NCBI GenBank assembly: GCA_030998015.1 | Contig: JARWMV010000045.1 | Span: forward strand, 50,183 to 114,182 | Direction: 5' to 3' | Length of the DNA stretch: 64,000 nucleotides | Origin: Ceratorhiza oryzae-sativae | Lineage: Eukaryota > Basidiomycota > Agaricomycetes > Cantharellales > Ceratobasidiaceae | In this document: positions 43,944 through 54,724 of the stretch, piece by piece | Layout of the letters: every line of letters starts with the position of its first letter | Numbering within the stretch: position 1 is the first letter of the stretch | The notes under the pieces: generated by a model | The model's database searches: none | The model's input: only the letters and a program-made list of their open reading frames with translations | What the model was told of the DNA's origin: nothing | Made by a program: the position numbers and the translations under genes

Positions 43944-44963
43944 TCACAGGGGCTCCGGGGCCAGCAGGGGCACTTCCTCCAAGGCGCCCACCAGCTCATC
44001 CTCCCATTTGGCCCAATCCGTTTGGACTCCCTCTTGGGCTGGGTCCGGGGTTGGTTCCTTTATCGTTACTCTCGGCTCCTCCTCCTTCACCACCAGGGAC
44101 TCCAGGCTTGCCGTGAGGCTCGACATATCTGTGTCGTAACTGTGCAGGTTTGGGCGTACCTTCACCCAGTTACGGAAGTCGGCCAAGTTTGCTTCCTTCA
44201 ACCTGATGGCAGTAAACATTTCATCAGTGGTAGTGGCCTCAAGCAGTCCCACATACGGTGCCACTGGTGCCAGCTTCCACTGCTCCAACAGTGCCTTTGC
44301 CCGGCGCTCCACCTCCCAGTCCCCTCTGTCTGCCATTTGGCCTGTGGCCCTCCTCTGTTGCCTTGCTGCCTTGGTCACCACGTCAACTGTTGATCCCACA
44401 ATATTGTCGACGACATACATCAGTGTTCTTAACAAGGCGTTTCTTGTCGTTGGCTTCCGGCTTCCCTGCCATGTCAGGACCCCTAACCTGGGATCCAGGT
44501 ACTTGTCATCGTCAATCCAGTTCCTTTCATCCCTTAACTTCTTTGGGATGTACACTAGGTTAGCCCCTGGCAACAGTTGTTCGGCGTACCTCTGGGTGTC
44601 TTCCACACTGGAGCAGTACATCCCTGGTTTAGGACGATTTTCCCTGCCAGGGTAGGGTGCTGGCCGCCTGGTGGTGGGTGGCTGCCGAAGTGGGGCCACC
44701 TGATTTTCAGCAAGTGGGGTGTAACAGTTGGGATGTGTGATTGGTTGAGTGACGAAAGGCATGCTTTTTGGGGTTTTGCAGGTGTGTTGTGGTGCAAGTG
44801 AGGTAGTAGAGCAGGCTCTGGCCTCTCTTGGGTATCCTGGATGGCTCCTTTTAAAGCTTTCCAGATCCTCGTTTGGTTCTCTTTGGCCTGCCTTTCGAGT
44901 CACCTGAGTGCTGACTTGTCTTGACTGGCATTGGTGCGTCTGGTAAGCACCTTTGCAAGTCAT
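43944..44963 (-). CDS. ORFX of copy A, unknown sense-strand protein
   Basis: This frame of 339 codons is uninterrupted in copy A. It starts MTCKGAYQTHQCQS inside the 3' end of the chromodomain frame, overlapping it by about 113 nt in a different phase. The first 110 residues are Pro/Thr/Gln-rich and probably disordered; the rest looks folded (GMYCSSVEDTQRYAEQLLPG, LMYVVDNIVGSTVDVVTKAA, APYVGLLEATTTDEMFTAI) with an acidic C terminus. It ends 79 bp from the convergent ORFY stop. I recognise no domain; envelope features (signal peptide, membrane segment) are absent. Confidence 0.7.
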   Translation of the reverse strand: MTCKGAYQTHQCQSRQVSTQVTRKAGQREPNEDLESFKRSHPGYPREARACSTTSLAPQHTCKTPKSMPFVTQPITHPNCYTPLAENQVAPLRQPPTTRRPAPYPGRENRPKPGMYCSSVEDTQRYAEQLLPGANLVYIPKKLRDERNWIDDDKYLDPRLGVLTWQGSRKPTTRNALLRTLMYVVDNIVGSTVDVVTKAARQQRRATGQMADRGDWEVERRAKALLEQWKLAPVAPYVGLLEATTTDEMFTAIRLKEANLADFRNWVKVRPNLHSYDTDMSSLTASLESLVVKEEEPRVTIKEPTPDPAQEGVQTDWAKWEDELVGALEEVPLLAPEPL

Positions 44964-45208
44964 TTAGAACCTCTTTCATGTCAGCAAACTTGCTGGCATG
45001 TTCCATGGTGTCTTCTATTGGGTTGTAGCCCTTCCATCTGATTTGGTAAAACAGCTCGCCATTCCGCCATTCATAATTTGCAATGTGGTCCACCTTGTAT
45101 TCCTCCTCTCCTTTTTCCGTTATGATTGGTGGTGGTTTGGCCTTCCTTCTTTGGAAGTCTTTATCTTCTGTGAATGGCAAGAGGAGATTTACATGGAATA
45201 CATTGTGT
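44851..45208 (-). pseudogene. Chromodomain end of the copy A polyprotein
   Basis: After the solo LTR the frame resumes with HNVFHVNLLLPFTEDKDF and the chromodomain EEEYKVDHIANYEW then FYQIRWKGYNP, ending at 44,851 with a basic tail (KGRPKRTKRGSGKL). The solo LTR separates it from the integrase, so this part is no longer translated with pol. Confidence 0.85.
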
Positions 45209-45213
45209 ACATG

Positions 45214-45591
45214 TGTCGACGACGACAAGTCAGGCGATGAGGAAAATGGTAAGAAGAATAAAAGAACTTGTATTCGACGAGAGGTCAAGTTCTTGAGGAG
45301 TCCTCTGCGAACTTGACCTGGTTTATATACATAGTACAAGCCACATCATAACAAACAAGTCCGTACAGTGAGTCATGACTGATAAGAGATAGAAGCAGTA
45401 GAAGCGACTGCGGAGCTGCGGAATTTCACATTGGAGTTGAAATACATCTCGGTTACCGGTCCGGAACATCCCCTGAGTCACATGATACAGATATACCATA
45501 AAAGGCAAGTATGTTTTTGAAGGTGATCTCATAAAATGTAATAAATCGAGAAAATATTATAAAGTGGATATATGCGTGTCAGTTTGTGACA
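45214..45591 (-). repeat. Solo LTR of family C inserted in copy A
   Basis: This 378-bp LTR begins TGTCGACG and ends TTTGTGACA, matching the element C LTRs. It is flanked by the direct repeat ACATG (45,209-45,213 and 45,592-45,596). Removing it and one ACATG restores the sequence that copy B has uninterrupted at about 59,620-59,630. It shows insertion of a family C element and later loss by LTR recombination. Confidence 0.95.
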
Positions 45592-46148
45592 ACATGTACG
45601 GTTTTAGGTAGGTCCAGGTGATATGCATGGGATGAGATCTTTTCTGTGATTTCAAAGGGCCCCCCTTTTTGGTTGTCCAGTTTCTTGGAGGGTCTCTTGG
45701 ATGAGAGGTTTGTTAGGAGCAGCCAAACCTTGTCTCCTACCTTGAATTCCCTCCCTTTCTTTTCCATTTGTTGGTGTAATTCCATTGAGGCTCTTGCCTC
45801 ATCCCATACCTTTTCCATTTGATTATGCATGTTGTCCGCAGCGGGTGCCTCAGATGGTTCTTCTCCCTCTCGGACAACCCATCTTGGGTTTTTTCCATAT
45901 ACTGTTTCAAATGGGGTTTGTCCTGTCATAGCATTTACGTGGTTGTTATGGCAGAATTCAGCAATGGGTAACCATTTTACCCAATCATCTTGTCTATAAT
46001 TGCAGAAGGTTCTTAAGAACCCTTCTACCCATTGATTTGTCCTTTCCGACAGACCATCTGTTTCTGGATGGAAAGCAGTGGAGAATCTGGGCTTTGTCCC
46101 AATTCCTTTGTATAGGGCTTTTAGGAATTGGCTGTTAAAGGTTGGCCC
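45592..46148 (-). pseudogene. Integrase C-terminal half of copy A
   Basis: Downstream of a TGA at about 46,149 (copy B has CAA at the same codon) the frame continues through GPTFNSQF, the catalytic Glu region (ETDGLSERTNQW), MTGQTPFETVYGKNPRWVV and the GDKVWLLLTNLSSKRPSKKL block, until the solo LTR interrupts it. Confidence 0.85.
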
Positions 46149-48694
46149 TCAGTCTGAGACAGTGGTTTCTGGGGTCCCATGATGTCTCCATACTTCCCTT
46201 ATGAATATTTCTGCCAGTTCTTCTGCATTGGTGCTCTCCAGACATGGTACAAAATGGGCCTGCCGGGAGAAGCAATCTACAACTGTCAAGATACTGTCGT
46301 ACCCCTTTGAGACAGGTAATTTGACGATGAAATCATATGCGACATCTGCCCATGGTTTCCATGGGATTGGTAAGGACTTCAGGGGAGTGCCTTGTTTGTG
46401 TCCTTTGCTTCTTTGACATGTTTCACAAGATTCCACGTATTGGTTTACTTGGGCCTTCATTCCTGGCCAATAGTAATCCCTTGATAGTAATTCTAGTGTT
46501 CGGGCTTGTCCCTGATGACCTGCCACTGGGGCGTCATGGCACTCCTCAAGGAGACTCAACCTCAAGTCCTTGTCATCTGGGATGTAGAGCCTATTGTCAT
46601 ACCTTAATAGGCCCTCCTTCATTTCATACCATCTAAATTCCTTCTGTACTGAGGGCGGTAGTTGTTCTTTATTTGCCACGCTCAGCCTTAAGGATCTGAT
46701 AGATTCGTCTTCTTCCTGAGCTTCTTTAAGCTCTTCCCAGAAATTCCCCTGTACTTCTGCCATGAAACCTATGAACCTTTCTTCTGGAATCATGATCTGT
46801 GGTTCCATAGGGGTATCCCCATGGTCGCTCCTTCTGGAAAGGGCATCTGGCTTCTGTGAGAGTTTCCCTGGTCTATACACAATCTGAAAATTGAAGGGTG
46901 CCAGAGTGAGATACCATCTGGCATGCCTTCTATTCCACATCTGGGCATTTTGCCAGTACTGGAGGTTCCTATGGTCAGTGTATATCACAATAGGTTCCTC
47001 TGTCCCTTCTAAGTATAACCTCCAGTGCTCTAAGGACCTAACAATTGCAAGCAACTCCTTGTTGTAGGTGTCATAATTTTTCTCTGGTGGGGTGAAGCTC
47101 TTCAATAGGAAGGCAATTGGATGCAATCGGTTGTCATCACCCTTTTGGCTTAGTACCGCCCCCATGGCCACTCCTGAGGCATCTGTTTCCAGTATGTATG
47201 GCCTGTTTGGGTTTGGGTGGATTAGGACCGGTTCTCTTGCTACTGCTTCTTTGATGGCGTCAAATGCTTCCTGTTGTTTTCTTTCCCACAGGAATTTGAC
47301 ATCTTTTTGGGTGAGATCTGTGAGGGGTTTGGCTAAGGTACTAAACTTCTCTATCCACCTTCTATAGAACCCCATGAAGCCTAGGAAGGCTTGGACTTCT
47401 TTTACTGTGTTAGGTTCTGGCCATTCTAGAACTGCCTTTACCTTTTCCTTTTCCATCGATATCCCTTCTGGGGATATGACAATTCCTATGAAGCTTACCT
47501 CCTTCACAAAGGACTGACACTTGTGTGGTTTGAGGAAGAGGTGGTTTTCCCTCATTCTTCTTAACACTTCCCTGACATGTTGTACGTGTTCTTCCCTGTT
47601 TCTGGAAAACACTAGTACATCGTCCATGTAGATTACCACATAATCATCTATTATATCACGGAACTTTTCCATCATGAACCTGGTAAAGGTTCTTGGTCCT
47701 TCTTTTACTCCGAATGGCATGACCAAGCATTCAAACTGGCCTTCTCCTGTCCTGAAAGCTGTTTTCCATTCGTCTCCCTCTTTTACCCTGATGTTGTTGA
47801 ACCCCCATCGAACATCCATTTTTGAATAGATGGTTGCATCCTTCAGTCTCTCAATCAATTCTATTTGGATTGGAAGTGGAAACCTGTCTGGCTTGGTGAT
47901 GTCATTCATCTTACGGTAGTCGACTACCAACCTAAGCCCTCCATCTGCTTTGTTCACATAGAAACAGGGTGCAGCTACAACTGACTGGCTGGGCCTTATT
48001 TTCCCTTTCTTAGTTCCTCCTCTAGGTACTCCCTGAGCGCCTTTGTTTCTGCTGGCACATACTGTACCTCTTTGCAGGCTTTGGCAGCTCCGCTCCCTCG
48101 ATCAGGTCCATTTTGAAGTCTAGGTTACCTCGGTGGGGTGGAAGTTCTCGAAACCTTCTTCCCCAAATAGGTCTTCAAAATCCCTAAATTCTTCTGGGAT
48201 TTGTAGGCTTTCACTTGCTGCCCTTGCCTTGATTTCGTCTGGGTATGAGATGGTAAGGTCTTTCCAATCTATGATAGGTTCTGCTTCTTCAAGCCATTCT
48301 TTCCCTAGGACTATGTCTGTGTCACCTAGGGTCATTACATAAAGGGAGCATTTTAGTGTCTTCCCTTCCACTTCATGTTTAGTTCTGCCCTTTCTTCTAT
48401 GGCATCCTTGATTTCATTCCCATCAATGGCCACAATTGATTTCTTGTGTTTGAGGGGAGTGGTTGGAATCCCTTTTTCCCTTGAATAGGCCTTATCGATG
48501 AAGTTGGTTGAAGATCCTGAGTCAATCAGCGTCTTAGCTGGTTCCATGATTCCCTCTACCGTAGTGTATATTATTGATTGATTACTAGACTTCTTGAGGT
48601 AACATACATCTGCGGTAGGGGTTATATTGGGTCCTCCAACATGGAAGTGGTAGGACCAATTAGTTTTCCGACTCAGAGCTGCTTTCTTCCTCAA
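46149..48694 (-). pseudogene. Protease, reverse transcriptase, RNase H and integrase N-terminal half of copy A
   Basis: The protease region (48,694-48,120) has LIDSGSSTNFIDKAYS but changes frame near 48,360. Frame changes near 48,120 and 48,000 lead into the long frame 47,957-46,149. That frame has reverse transcriptase (DYRKMNDITKPDRFPLP, MDVRWGFNNI, YMDDVLVFSRN), RNase H (LETDASGVAMGAVLSQKG) and the integrase zinc region (GHQGQARTLELL, CETCQRSK) with the first catalytic Asp (LTVVDCFSR). The frame of 602 codons is unbroken until the TGA at 46,149. Confidence 0.9.
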
Positions 48695-49662
48695 CTTGTC
48701 TGCTGGCCTTCCCTTGTATCTTAGCTTTGTCGTAGGTCCACTGGCCTTGGCACTCCTTCAGGACATGCCCTGATTTACCGCATTTGATACAGAGTCCTTC
48801 TTTCCTTCGCCTGTCCTTTTCACTGTTTGGTATCCTTACCATGTTGTTGGTTTGGGTATTCCCCTGTTTGCCGCTGGTCCCTAAAGGCTTGTTCCCCCCT
48901 TGTTTGTATTTTGCTGGTGCCCAGGTTGAATTTGATGAGTTGCTGGTCCTTGTATTCATTTTCTGGTTTGCAAACTGCATGTCATCCATTTTGCAGGCAA
49001 AGTCAATTAATTGATCTAAGGTATATGATGGACCTTCAGCCTCATTTGCCAGTACTTCAATCCTTAAGATCTCTTGTTGTACTTCGGGTTTTAACCCTTC
49101 CCTGAATTGGTCCTTGAGGGCTTCCTGGTTCCAGTCTACCTCTTGGATCAGGATCCGGAATTGGGTAGCATAATCCAATGCACTCTTGGTCTGTGTTAAT
49201 TTCCTTAGTTTCCGGATGGTCTTTTCCTTTATGACTGGGTCATTAAAAGCATCCAGGAATCCCTTCCTGAAATCCTTCCAGGATGCAAGAATACCTGTGT
49301 GTTCACCTGCTAGTAGTTTACAGTGGTAAGGTTGTGCCCAGTTTGCTGCTTCCCCATCCTCAATGTTCATTAGCACAGCAGATATCTTTTTTCAGTCATC
49401 AAAAGCTGATTTGTCATAGTCAGCAAAGAAAAGTTCCATGCTGATTATGAAGTTCTCTGCTTCCTTCCCCTTTTTCCCATTAAATTTGCTGGGTCTCCCT
49501 AGTCTTGCCTCCTTAGGAGTGTGGTTTGCAGCAAGGGTAGGTTGGTTTGCTTGGGATGGAGGTTCTGTTCAGGGTCTTATTGTGGACTCAGCCTGGAAGG
49601 TTCTTCCCAAAAAGGGTGTTCGTACTGGGGAGGCTGAGGGGGATCGTGAGGGGCTTCCTAGA
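48640..49662 (-). pseudogene. Gag of copy A, truncated
   Basis: The retained part contains the gag core (ASWKDFRKGFLDAFNDPVIK, LDYATQFRILIQEVDWN) and a CCHC knuckle (CIKCGKSGHVLKEC). A TGA stands near 49,393 where copy B has CGA (Arg). The N-terminal part is lost where similarity to copy B ends near 49,662. Confidence 0.85.
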
Positions 49663-50719
49663 CCCAGGTTGAGCAATGTCCCCACTTGTGCCAAACACAT
49701 GACGCAACCCTCTAATCAAAGGGAGTGGCTAACTCATTCCTATTTAAGAACCTTTCCATTATGTGGTCAGCACGTTGGATCTGCAACCCTGTGTTAATCC
49801 CAGGCCCTGACAAATCACTTGGCGAATCCCTGGCCAAGTCCTGTCTCTTTATCTCTAGCAAGCTAGTTCACCCAAGCGATCAATGAACAAACACCAGCAA
49901 ACATGCTGTGTGAACCCCTCATGACGCCCATATCTTGGTTGTTCCTGCAAGTAGTAACAGCCTGTTCTCCCAAGGCCATTGTTCTATTTATAGTTTGATT
50001 TTTGTGCATCCTCATTTTACCTTCTTCCATGTGCAACTGGCCTTGGCGCCACCTTTTCTCCCTTTCCTTCATACTCCATTCTTCTTGGTTTCTCTGCACT
50101 AGGTCACAGGCTGTTTACCCTTGTATCACATGTGGTTCATAACACATGTCTGCCAAACAAAAGGGATGTCACATGGATTCAATAATAGATTTGTTTGTTT
50201 CCCCACAATAGGGAGTCACGTGTTCAATACCTCCTCTACCTGATCACACACTCTCCCACCATGTGTTATGGATCACTAACATTTTCTATTATTTTAGTCT
50301 GCTCTGCCAACCTCAAGCGATGCCTCTGTAATTAAATTGTGAAATACTCGAATTTGTATGCACTCTGAATTGTACTATTTTCTGTTTCATTAAATAGTAC
50401 AAATTTCCCGCTCTCCAACGCATATTTTATTAAGTTTTTACGATAAGATCTCAGAGAGATACAGAGGTTGCGATATTTCCTCTTATCAGGAGATATTGAT
50501 TACAACATCGCACCGCTCATATCTCGGCAACCGCTTACGCTATCAAAGCGATCTTGTGCTCTATCGATAGCCAATCTTCGGCGGTATCTGCTGCCCGAAG
50601 ATCGTCGCGATCCACCGGATCCTCGCGCCGGAATGGCCCGAAGATCATTAGAATCTTACTGGACCATCAATCAAGATCTAATGACTCCAGTGAGTCAGGA
50701 GAGCTTCCCAAATTGATCC
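49663..50719. other. No gene recognised
   Basis: This is DNA next to the truncated end of copy A. Open frames are short and show no motif. The junction at about 49,662 has no visible LTR terminus. Confidence 0.35.
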
Positions 50720-51576
50720 AGAAGCTTCTCTGACTCACTTTATGACTCACTGAGATGTAGCCTCCATTCATTACATGTATATACTATGATAATATGATCT
50801 ACAAGCCAATAGCAGGTCTCAGATGCATCAATGCCTTTGATCCACACCCTGTCTTTACTCTTTTATCCTATACTGGGCTAGGGTGTACCCCAAGTATAGC
50901 AGTACCCTCTTTTGATGATCGCACTGGCATGCATGTATCTATTTGGCTCTGGAATGCCCTCCTCAGGGTATAAAAGGACCTCCTCTGAGGCCCTTCCAGA
51001 CCACCTCCTTCCCTTCACTACTCAACCCAGACCAGTTATTGGTTTCTTTTCTCTTTCTATTTCTCTTGTCTGTGTGTGATTTCTTATATAACTAGTACTG
51101 AGGAATAAAGTACCATATTAGTTATATACTGTCTGATTCATTGTATCTTATATACAGAGATATATAAGGATACAATATTGCCTGATTGAGCGTGACATTA
51201 AGTACCAGCTATTAGAGGAAATCTAAGTACCTGTAGCTGAGGAAGTACACGCATTAGGCAGCCCACCATCTATCCTATAAGCTATCGCTTAAGCCTGGTA
51301 TTAAGATTAGTATCAGGTAGTCCAAGCGACTAGGGCTGAACTACATTTAAGATATCTAAGGGAACCTGACCATAGTAGTCTTGCTCTTTATACCTATAAA
51401 TTAGTCAGTTTACACTGTGAAAGATTAAGACTACCTTGAGTGTTACTTGATTGCATTGCAACTACTTTGAGCCTTCTTACTCTAGTCTAAGAAGTATTGA
51501 GTACGATTAGTGTATACTAACATATCTACAATTGCTTAAGCTCTAGATATTCAAGTGTACCCTGACCTGTAACACC
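50720..51576 (+). repeat. Possible LTR and leader relic
   Basis: A TATA box in GGGTATAAAAGGACC (about 50,970) and the overall base pattern resemble an LTR promoter. The later stretch AGGAAGTACACGCATTAGG recalls the leader of the copia element near 31,742. Termini and primer site cannot be placed, so this is only a suggestion. Confidence 0.3.
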
Positions 51577-51765
51577 ATGTCAGGTCATATAGCTGCTGCC
51601 GGTCCTATCTCTGCTGCGTTACAGCCTCAGCAAGCTACTTCAGGGTGGAGAACAAAACAACTGGGCAGGTCAACAATGACGACAACATTGGGCAAAGGCA
51701 ACAGCAAAGGCAAGTTGGCCAGAAAAAGTACCAGCAGCAAGGCTCTATGTGTCGAACGTGAGTAA
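51577..51765 (+). CDS. Short unidentified reading frame
   Basis: This 62-codon frame begins MSGHIAAAGPISAALQPQQA and is rich in Ser, Thr, Lys and Gly. A GTGAGT donor-like site overlaps its last codons near 51,759, so it may be a first exon. It lies just after the LTR-like stretch and might be the remnant of an element's gag start. No family is recognised. Confidence 0.25.
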   Translation: MSGHIAAAGPISAALQPQQATSGWRTKQLGRSTMTTTLGKGNSKGKLARKSTSSKALCVERE

Positions 51766-51769
51766 TACA

Positions 51770-52350
51770 CACAGTTAGTCTACTACTCTGAAACAAGTGA
51801 GCACCAGTCTCTCCTATTCCTTGGTTGGATGACGAAGAACCAACTAGTAAGAGGGCCAGCTTGAAGTTTGGCCAAGATTACTGACAACAATTTCACCACA
51901 GAAAAGCTCATGTTGCAAATCATGACATGTTACCCACCCAAACTTCTCCCATGTTTGAATAGGATGGCGTTCAGCAAATTAGTGTAACCTGAGGTGTTTT
52001 ACTATCTGCTCTCCTCGATATGCAATGTCTGGGTTGGCTCTGTATGGTAGAGAGATATTTTTTCGAATCAATCGAATCAATGCAATCCAATAAGGACTAA
52101 TTACCAAAGACCTTGTGGTATACTCTGATTGACAGAGTATTTGCTGTCTAGGGGGGCTGAGGTGATTGCAGATGATAAACAAGTGTGACGTGATGGTGGA
52201 CAAGATGCAAGGGGAAGGGGGGGGGGACTTCGGCATTGCAAATGTGGTAAAACTAAGTTACTCAGACTCCCAAATGTGGCGCAAACAAGTATGCATTAAG
52301 AAATGAACATAAACGGGATACATAAACAATGTGCAAACGCACCAGCAACT
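51770..52350. other. No gene recognised
   Basis: There is a G-rich run near 52,212-52,227 and nothing else of note. Confidence 0.3.
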
Positions 52351-52352
52351 TT

Positions 52353-53849
52353 TTAAGTGAGAGGATTACTCTCCCTGAGCACTGCTTTGCGTCTGATATC
52401 TGGTTGCAACTGCCGCCGCCTGGCAACCAGCGATGGTCCATGGCGTACTGGGCTTTTTAGGATCAAGACAATTCGCCTTGGATGCAATCCATAGGGTTTG
52501 TTCATGTTAGAGTATGCAGAAGCAAGGTTGTCTAAGCCTCTTACAAGGGTGATCATGTGGACCATGCTGCTTTCCCTGAAGACGAAGGAATGGGTTGTCT
52601 GATCCCAAGACTCCTCAATGAACTGTGTGCCCCACTTCTGAATGAGATGCCAGTTTCCTGGATAGACTGCAACATGCAGATCTGTATGGCAGCAAGACAA
52701 GCTATAGGCAAAGAAGACCTCTGCACTGTGAATCATATCAGTCTTGTACACCCACTTTGTCTTTCTCGCATCACAGCTGCAGATCAAAGATGGATCCAGT
52801 AATATAACACCGTAAGGGCGGTGTTTGTCCAGTGCATGTAGAACCTTGCTGATGGAGAAGTGTTTGTGGCTAGCCTTTCGATCAATGAAAAGCAGCCCAG
52901 TATGGTATCGAGCCTTGACTGACTTTCCCCAAACTCAGTAAAAGGAAGTGCATATATCTGAGCAAAAATAATAGAGGTTCAGAAGAACTTCAGGAAGGAT
53001 GTGCATATAATCCGTGTGCATCATGCTGGAGGCAGTTGGTAAAACTAAGGAAAGGAATCAGGTTCTAGGAGATCGATGGCAGATAAAATGAGTATTAAGG
53101 ACTATATTGCAAGTTTGCTAACTCACGGGAGAAGTGTTTTTCGTATGAGCTCAATTGTGTTGGGACCGTAGAGATTCATACCACAGGCTACACCAAAAAC
53201 CTGCATCGTCAAGGCTTCCTTCATGAGATGGCAAACCTGAAATCGACACCGCTCCAAAAACTGGTCTTCTGACATGGAATAGGATTCTTGGTTCCCATGT
53301 TTTGACACCCACCACCAGCTTCCTCCAGGATGACTCTCGGTTACGAATATCATTGCCAGATGGTAGCTAGAGTCCTTGTATAGTCTGTTACAACCAGATG
53401 GTGTCAACTGGCTAGTAGATACCTACTGTGATTTGACTCACTGGTCTTTAAGGTGCTTCTTGTCGAGCTCAGTAAGCCCATGATGCAGCAGGCTACAGGA
53501 AACCACTATGTTCATCTGAAATACGCTCAGAAGTGCATCGATTTGTTTACATAATGCTTGCGCTGTCTCAGTGAGAGAATGAAGGTGAAATATCATGATC
53601 ATTACTCCTTCTGGGGTGCCAAGACGCAAGGTCATTCTTGCTCCGCAGTTGATGACATACTACTCAGAAGCTCAGTACAAAACCTCTGGTTGACATTGCC
53701 ACCTACCAGAGCACTACCAGCCCACACCGCCGCTAAGCATTCCAGGCACGGCCAAGCCTGCTCCTCTACGTCCGAAAACCCACTCGGAATCATTACACAA
53801 GCCTGACCGGTGCTATTGTCTTGGGGTTGGCTTGGATTGTCATAGCAGA
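52353..53849 (-). pseudogene. Unknown multi-exon gene cut by copy B
   Basis: Minus-strand coding-like segments include 53,849-53,632 (CYDNPSQPQDNSTGQACV, then AWPCLECLAAVWAGS), 53,635-53,438, 53,407-53,123 (SEDQFLERCRFQVCHLMKEA) and 52,787-52,353 (WVYKTDMIHSAEVFFAYSLS). The 5' LTR of copy B begins at 53,850 directly inside the first segment, so the gene's 5' part is displaced or lost beyond the element. I recognise no domain and cannot place all introns. Confidence 0.4.
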
Positions 53850-54603
53850 TGTTATGACCTGTCAAACAGACATAACGAAACAACCAAATATTTCTACAGA
53901 TTTATGGCATTTTTCCTAAGCGGAACAAGCCATAAACAAGGTCACGTGACCTTGGCGCTTAGCCGGCGCTTACAGTGGTTACCCTGAACTCGCTCCAGCA
54001 TTTCTCTCCATTGTTACTTGGAGCGAGGAGCGAGTTGTCACGTGATCTCAGCGCTTACGGTGGTTACCCTGAACTCGCTCCAGCATTTCTCTCCCTTGTT
54101 ACTTGGAGCAAGGAGCAAATTGTCACGTGATCTTGGCACTTACAGAAGGGTCACGTGACCTCAGCACTTACGGTGGTTACCCTTAACTCGCTCCAGCATT
54201 TCTCTCCATTGTTACTTGGAGCGAGGAGCGAGTTGTCACGTGATCTTGGCGCTTGCGGCAGGATCACGTGACCTCAGCGCCTACCCCTCAGACCTTGCAC
54301 AGCTCTATAAGATTTGGAGCTGCACAAACTTAAGACAAACACTTACCTAACCCATAGTACCGTACATAACCTACACCTACTGCAGAGTGTGCTTAGATAA
54401 TACATCCGCAGCCACCGCAGCCACAGGTATATATAAGGAGGATAAAGCAAGACTGGACGCCTCAGCTTGCTTTATCTTGTCAACCACCATAGACCATAGC
54501 AAACACTGTAACTAGAACACTCAATACATACTGCATAGCACCGAACCGTCAACACAGCCACTACTTAAGTGCTCCACAAGGGAGCCTCCGGAGGGTTACG
54601 ACA
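53850..54603 (+). repeat. 5' LTR of copy B
   Basis: The 754-bp LTR begins TGTTATGACCTG and ends GGTTACGACA. U3 (53,940-54,285) has about three tandem modules with CACGTGA boxes, TGGTTACCC and facing CTCGCTCCAGC/GGAGCGAGGAGCGAG words. A TATA block lies at 54,428-54,436, and the segment AGCTTGCTTTAT at 54,464-54,475 marks the probable mRNA start. Confidence 0.93.
54428..54436 (+). promoter_or_regulatory. TATA box of the copy B LTR
   Basis: TATATATAA stands 36 bp before the segment that pairs with the primer site, consistent with the start of transcription there. The same arrangement is present in the copy A LTR. Confidence 0.65.
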
Positions 54604-54605
54604 TT

Positions 54606-54617
54606 ATAAAGCAAGCT
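54606..54617 (+). promoter_or_regulatory. Self-priming primer-binding site of copy B
   Basis: ATAAAGCAAGCT, starting two bases after the LTR, is perfectly complementary to AGCTTGCTTTAT at 54,464-54,475 in the LTR, at the predicted mRNA 5' end. A tRNA-type site (TGG start) is absent. Together with the chromodomain this indicates Tf1/sushi-type self-priming. Confidence 0.75.
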
Positions 54618-54724
54618 CTTAACTTAACTAGTGGCAAACATAAGTATACTACACAGATACTAAGGGCTGAGTACACAAGAAAACCAGCTAACTCTTGTGA
54701 TACAGAAGAGAACACAAAGAAACT

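Larger units (their letters stand above)
40424..49662 (-). mobile_element. Copy A of the Rep-bearing gypsy retrotransposon, 5'-truncated
   Basis: In minus-strand order, copy A contains part of gag, protease, reverse transcriptase, RNase H, integrase, chromodomain, ORFX, ORFY (opposite strand), Rep, a tRNA-like fold, a polypurine tract and the 3' LTR. Similarity to copy B stops near 49,662, so the 5' LTR and gag N terminus are missing. A 378-bp solo LTR of family C interrupts the polyprotein between the integrase tail and chromodomain. Copy A and copy B face away from each other, forming a large inverted pair around about 4.2 kb of other DNA. Confidence 0.9.

Noticed and set aside
43685..44801. 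Additional genes opposite ORFX and ORFY
   Set aside because: The frames are shadows of ORFX and ORFY; they are not conserved between copies A and B in length or phase.
43944..44963. Envelope gene in the Rep-bearing element
   Set aside because: ORFX has no signal peptide, membrane-spanning stretch or fusion-type hydrophobic segment.
49438..49797. A plus-strand gene across the truncated end of copy A
   Set aside because: It is the reverse-frame shadow of gag and crosses the junction at about 49,662, so it cannot be ancestral.
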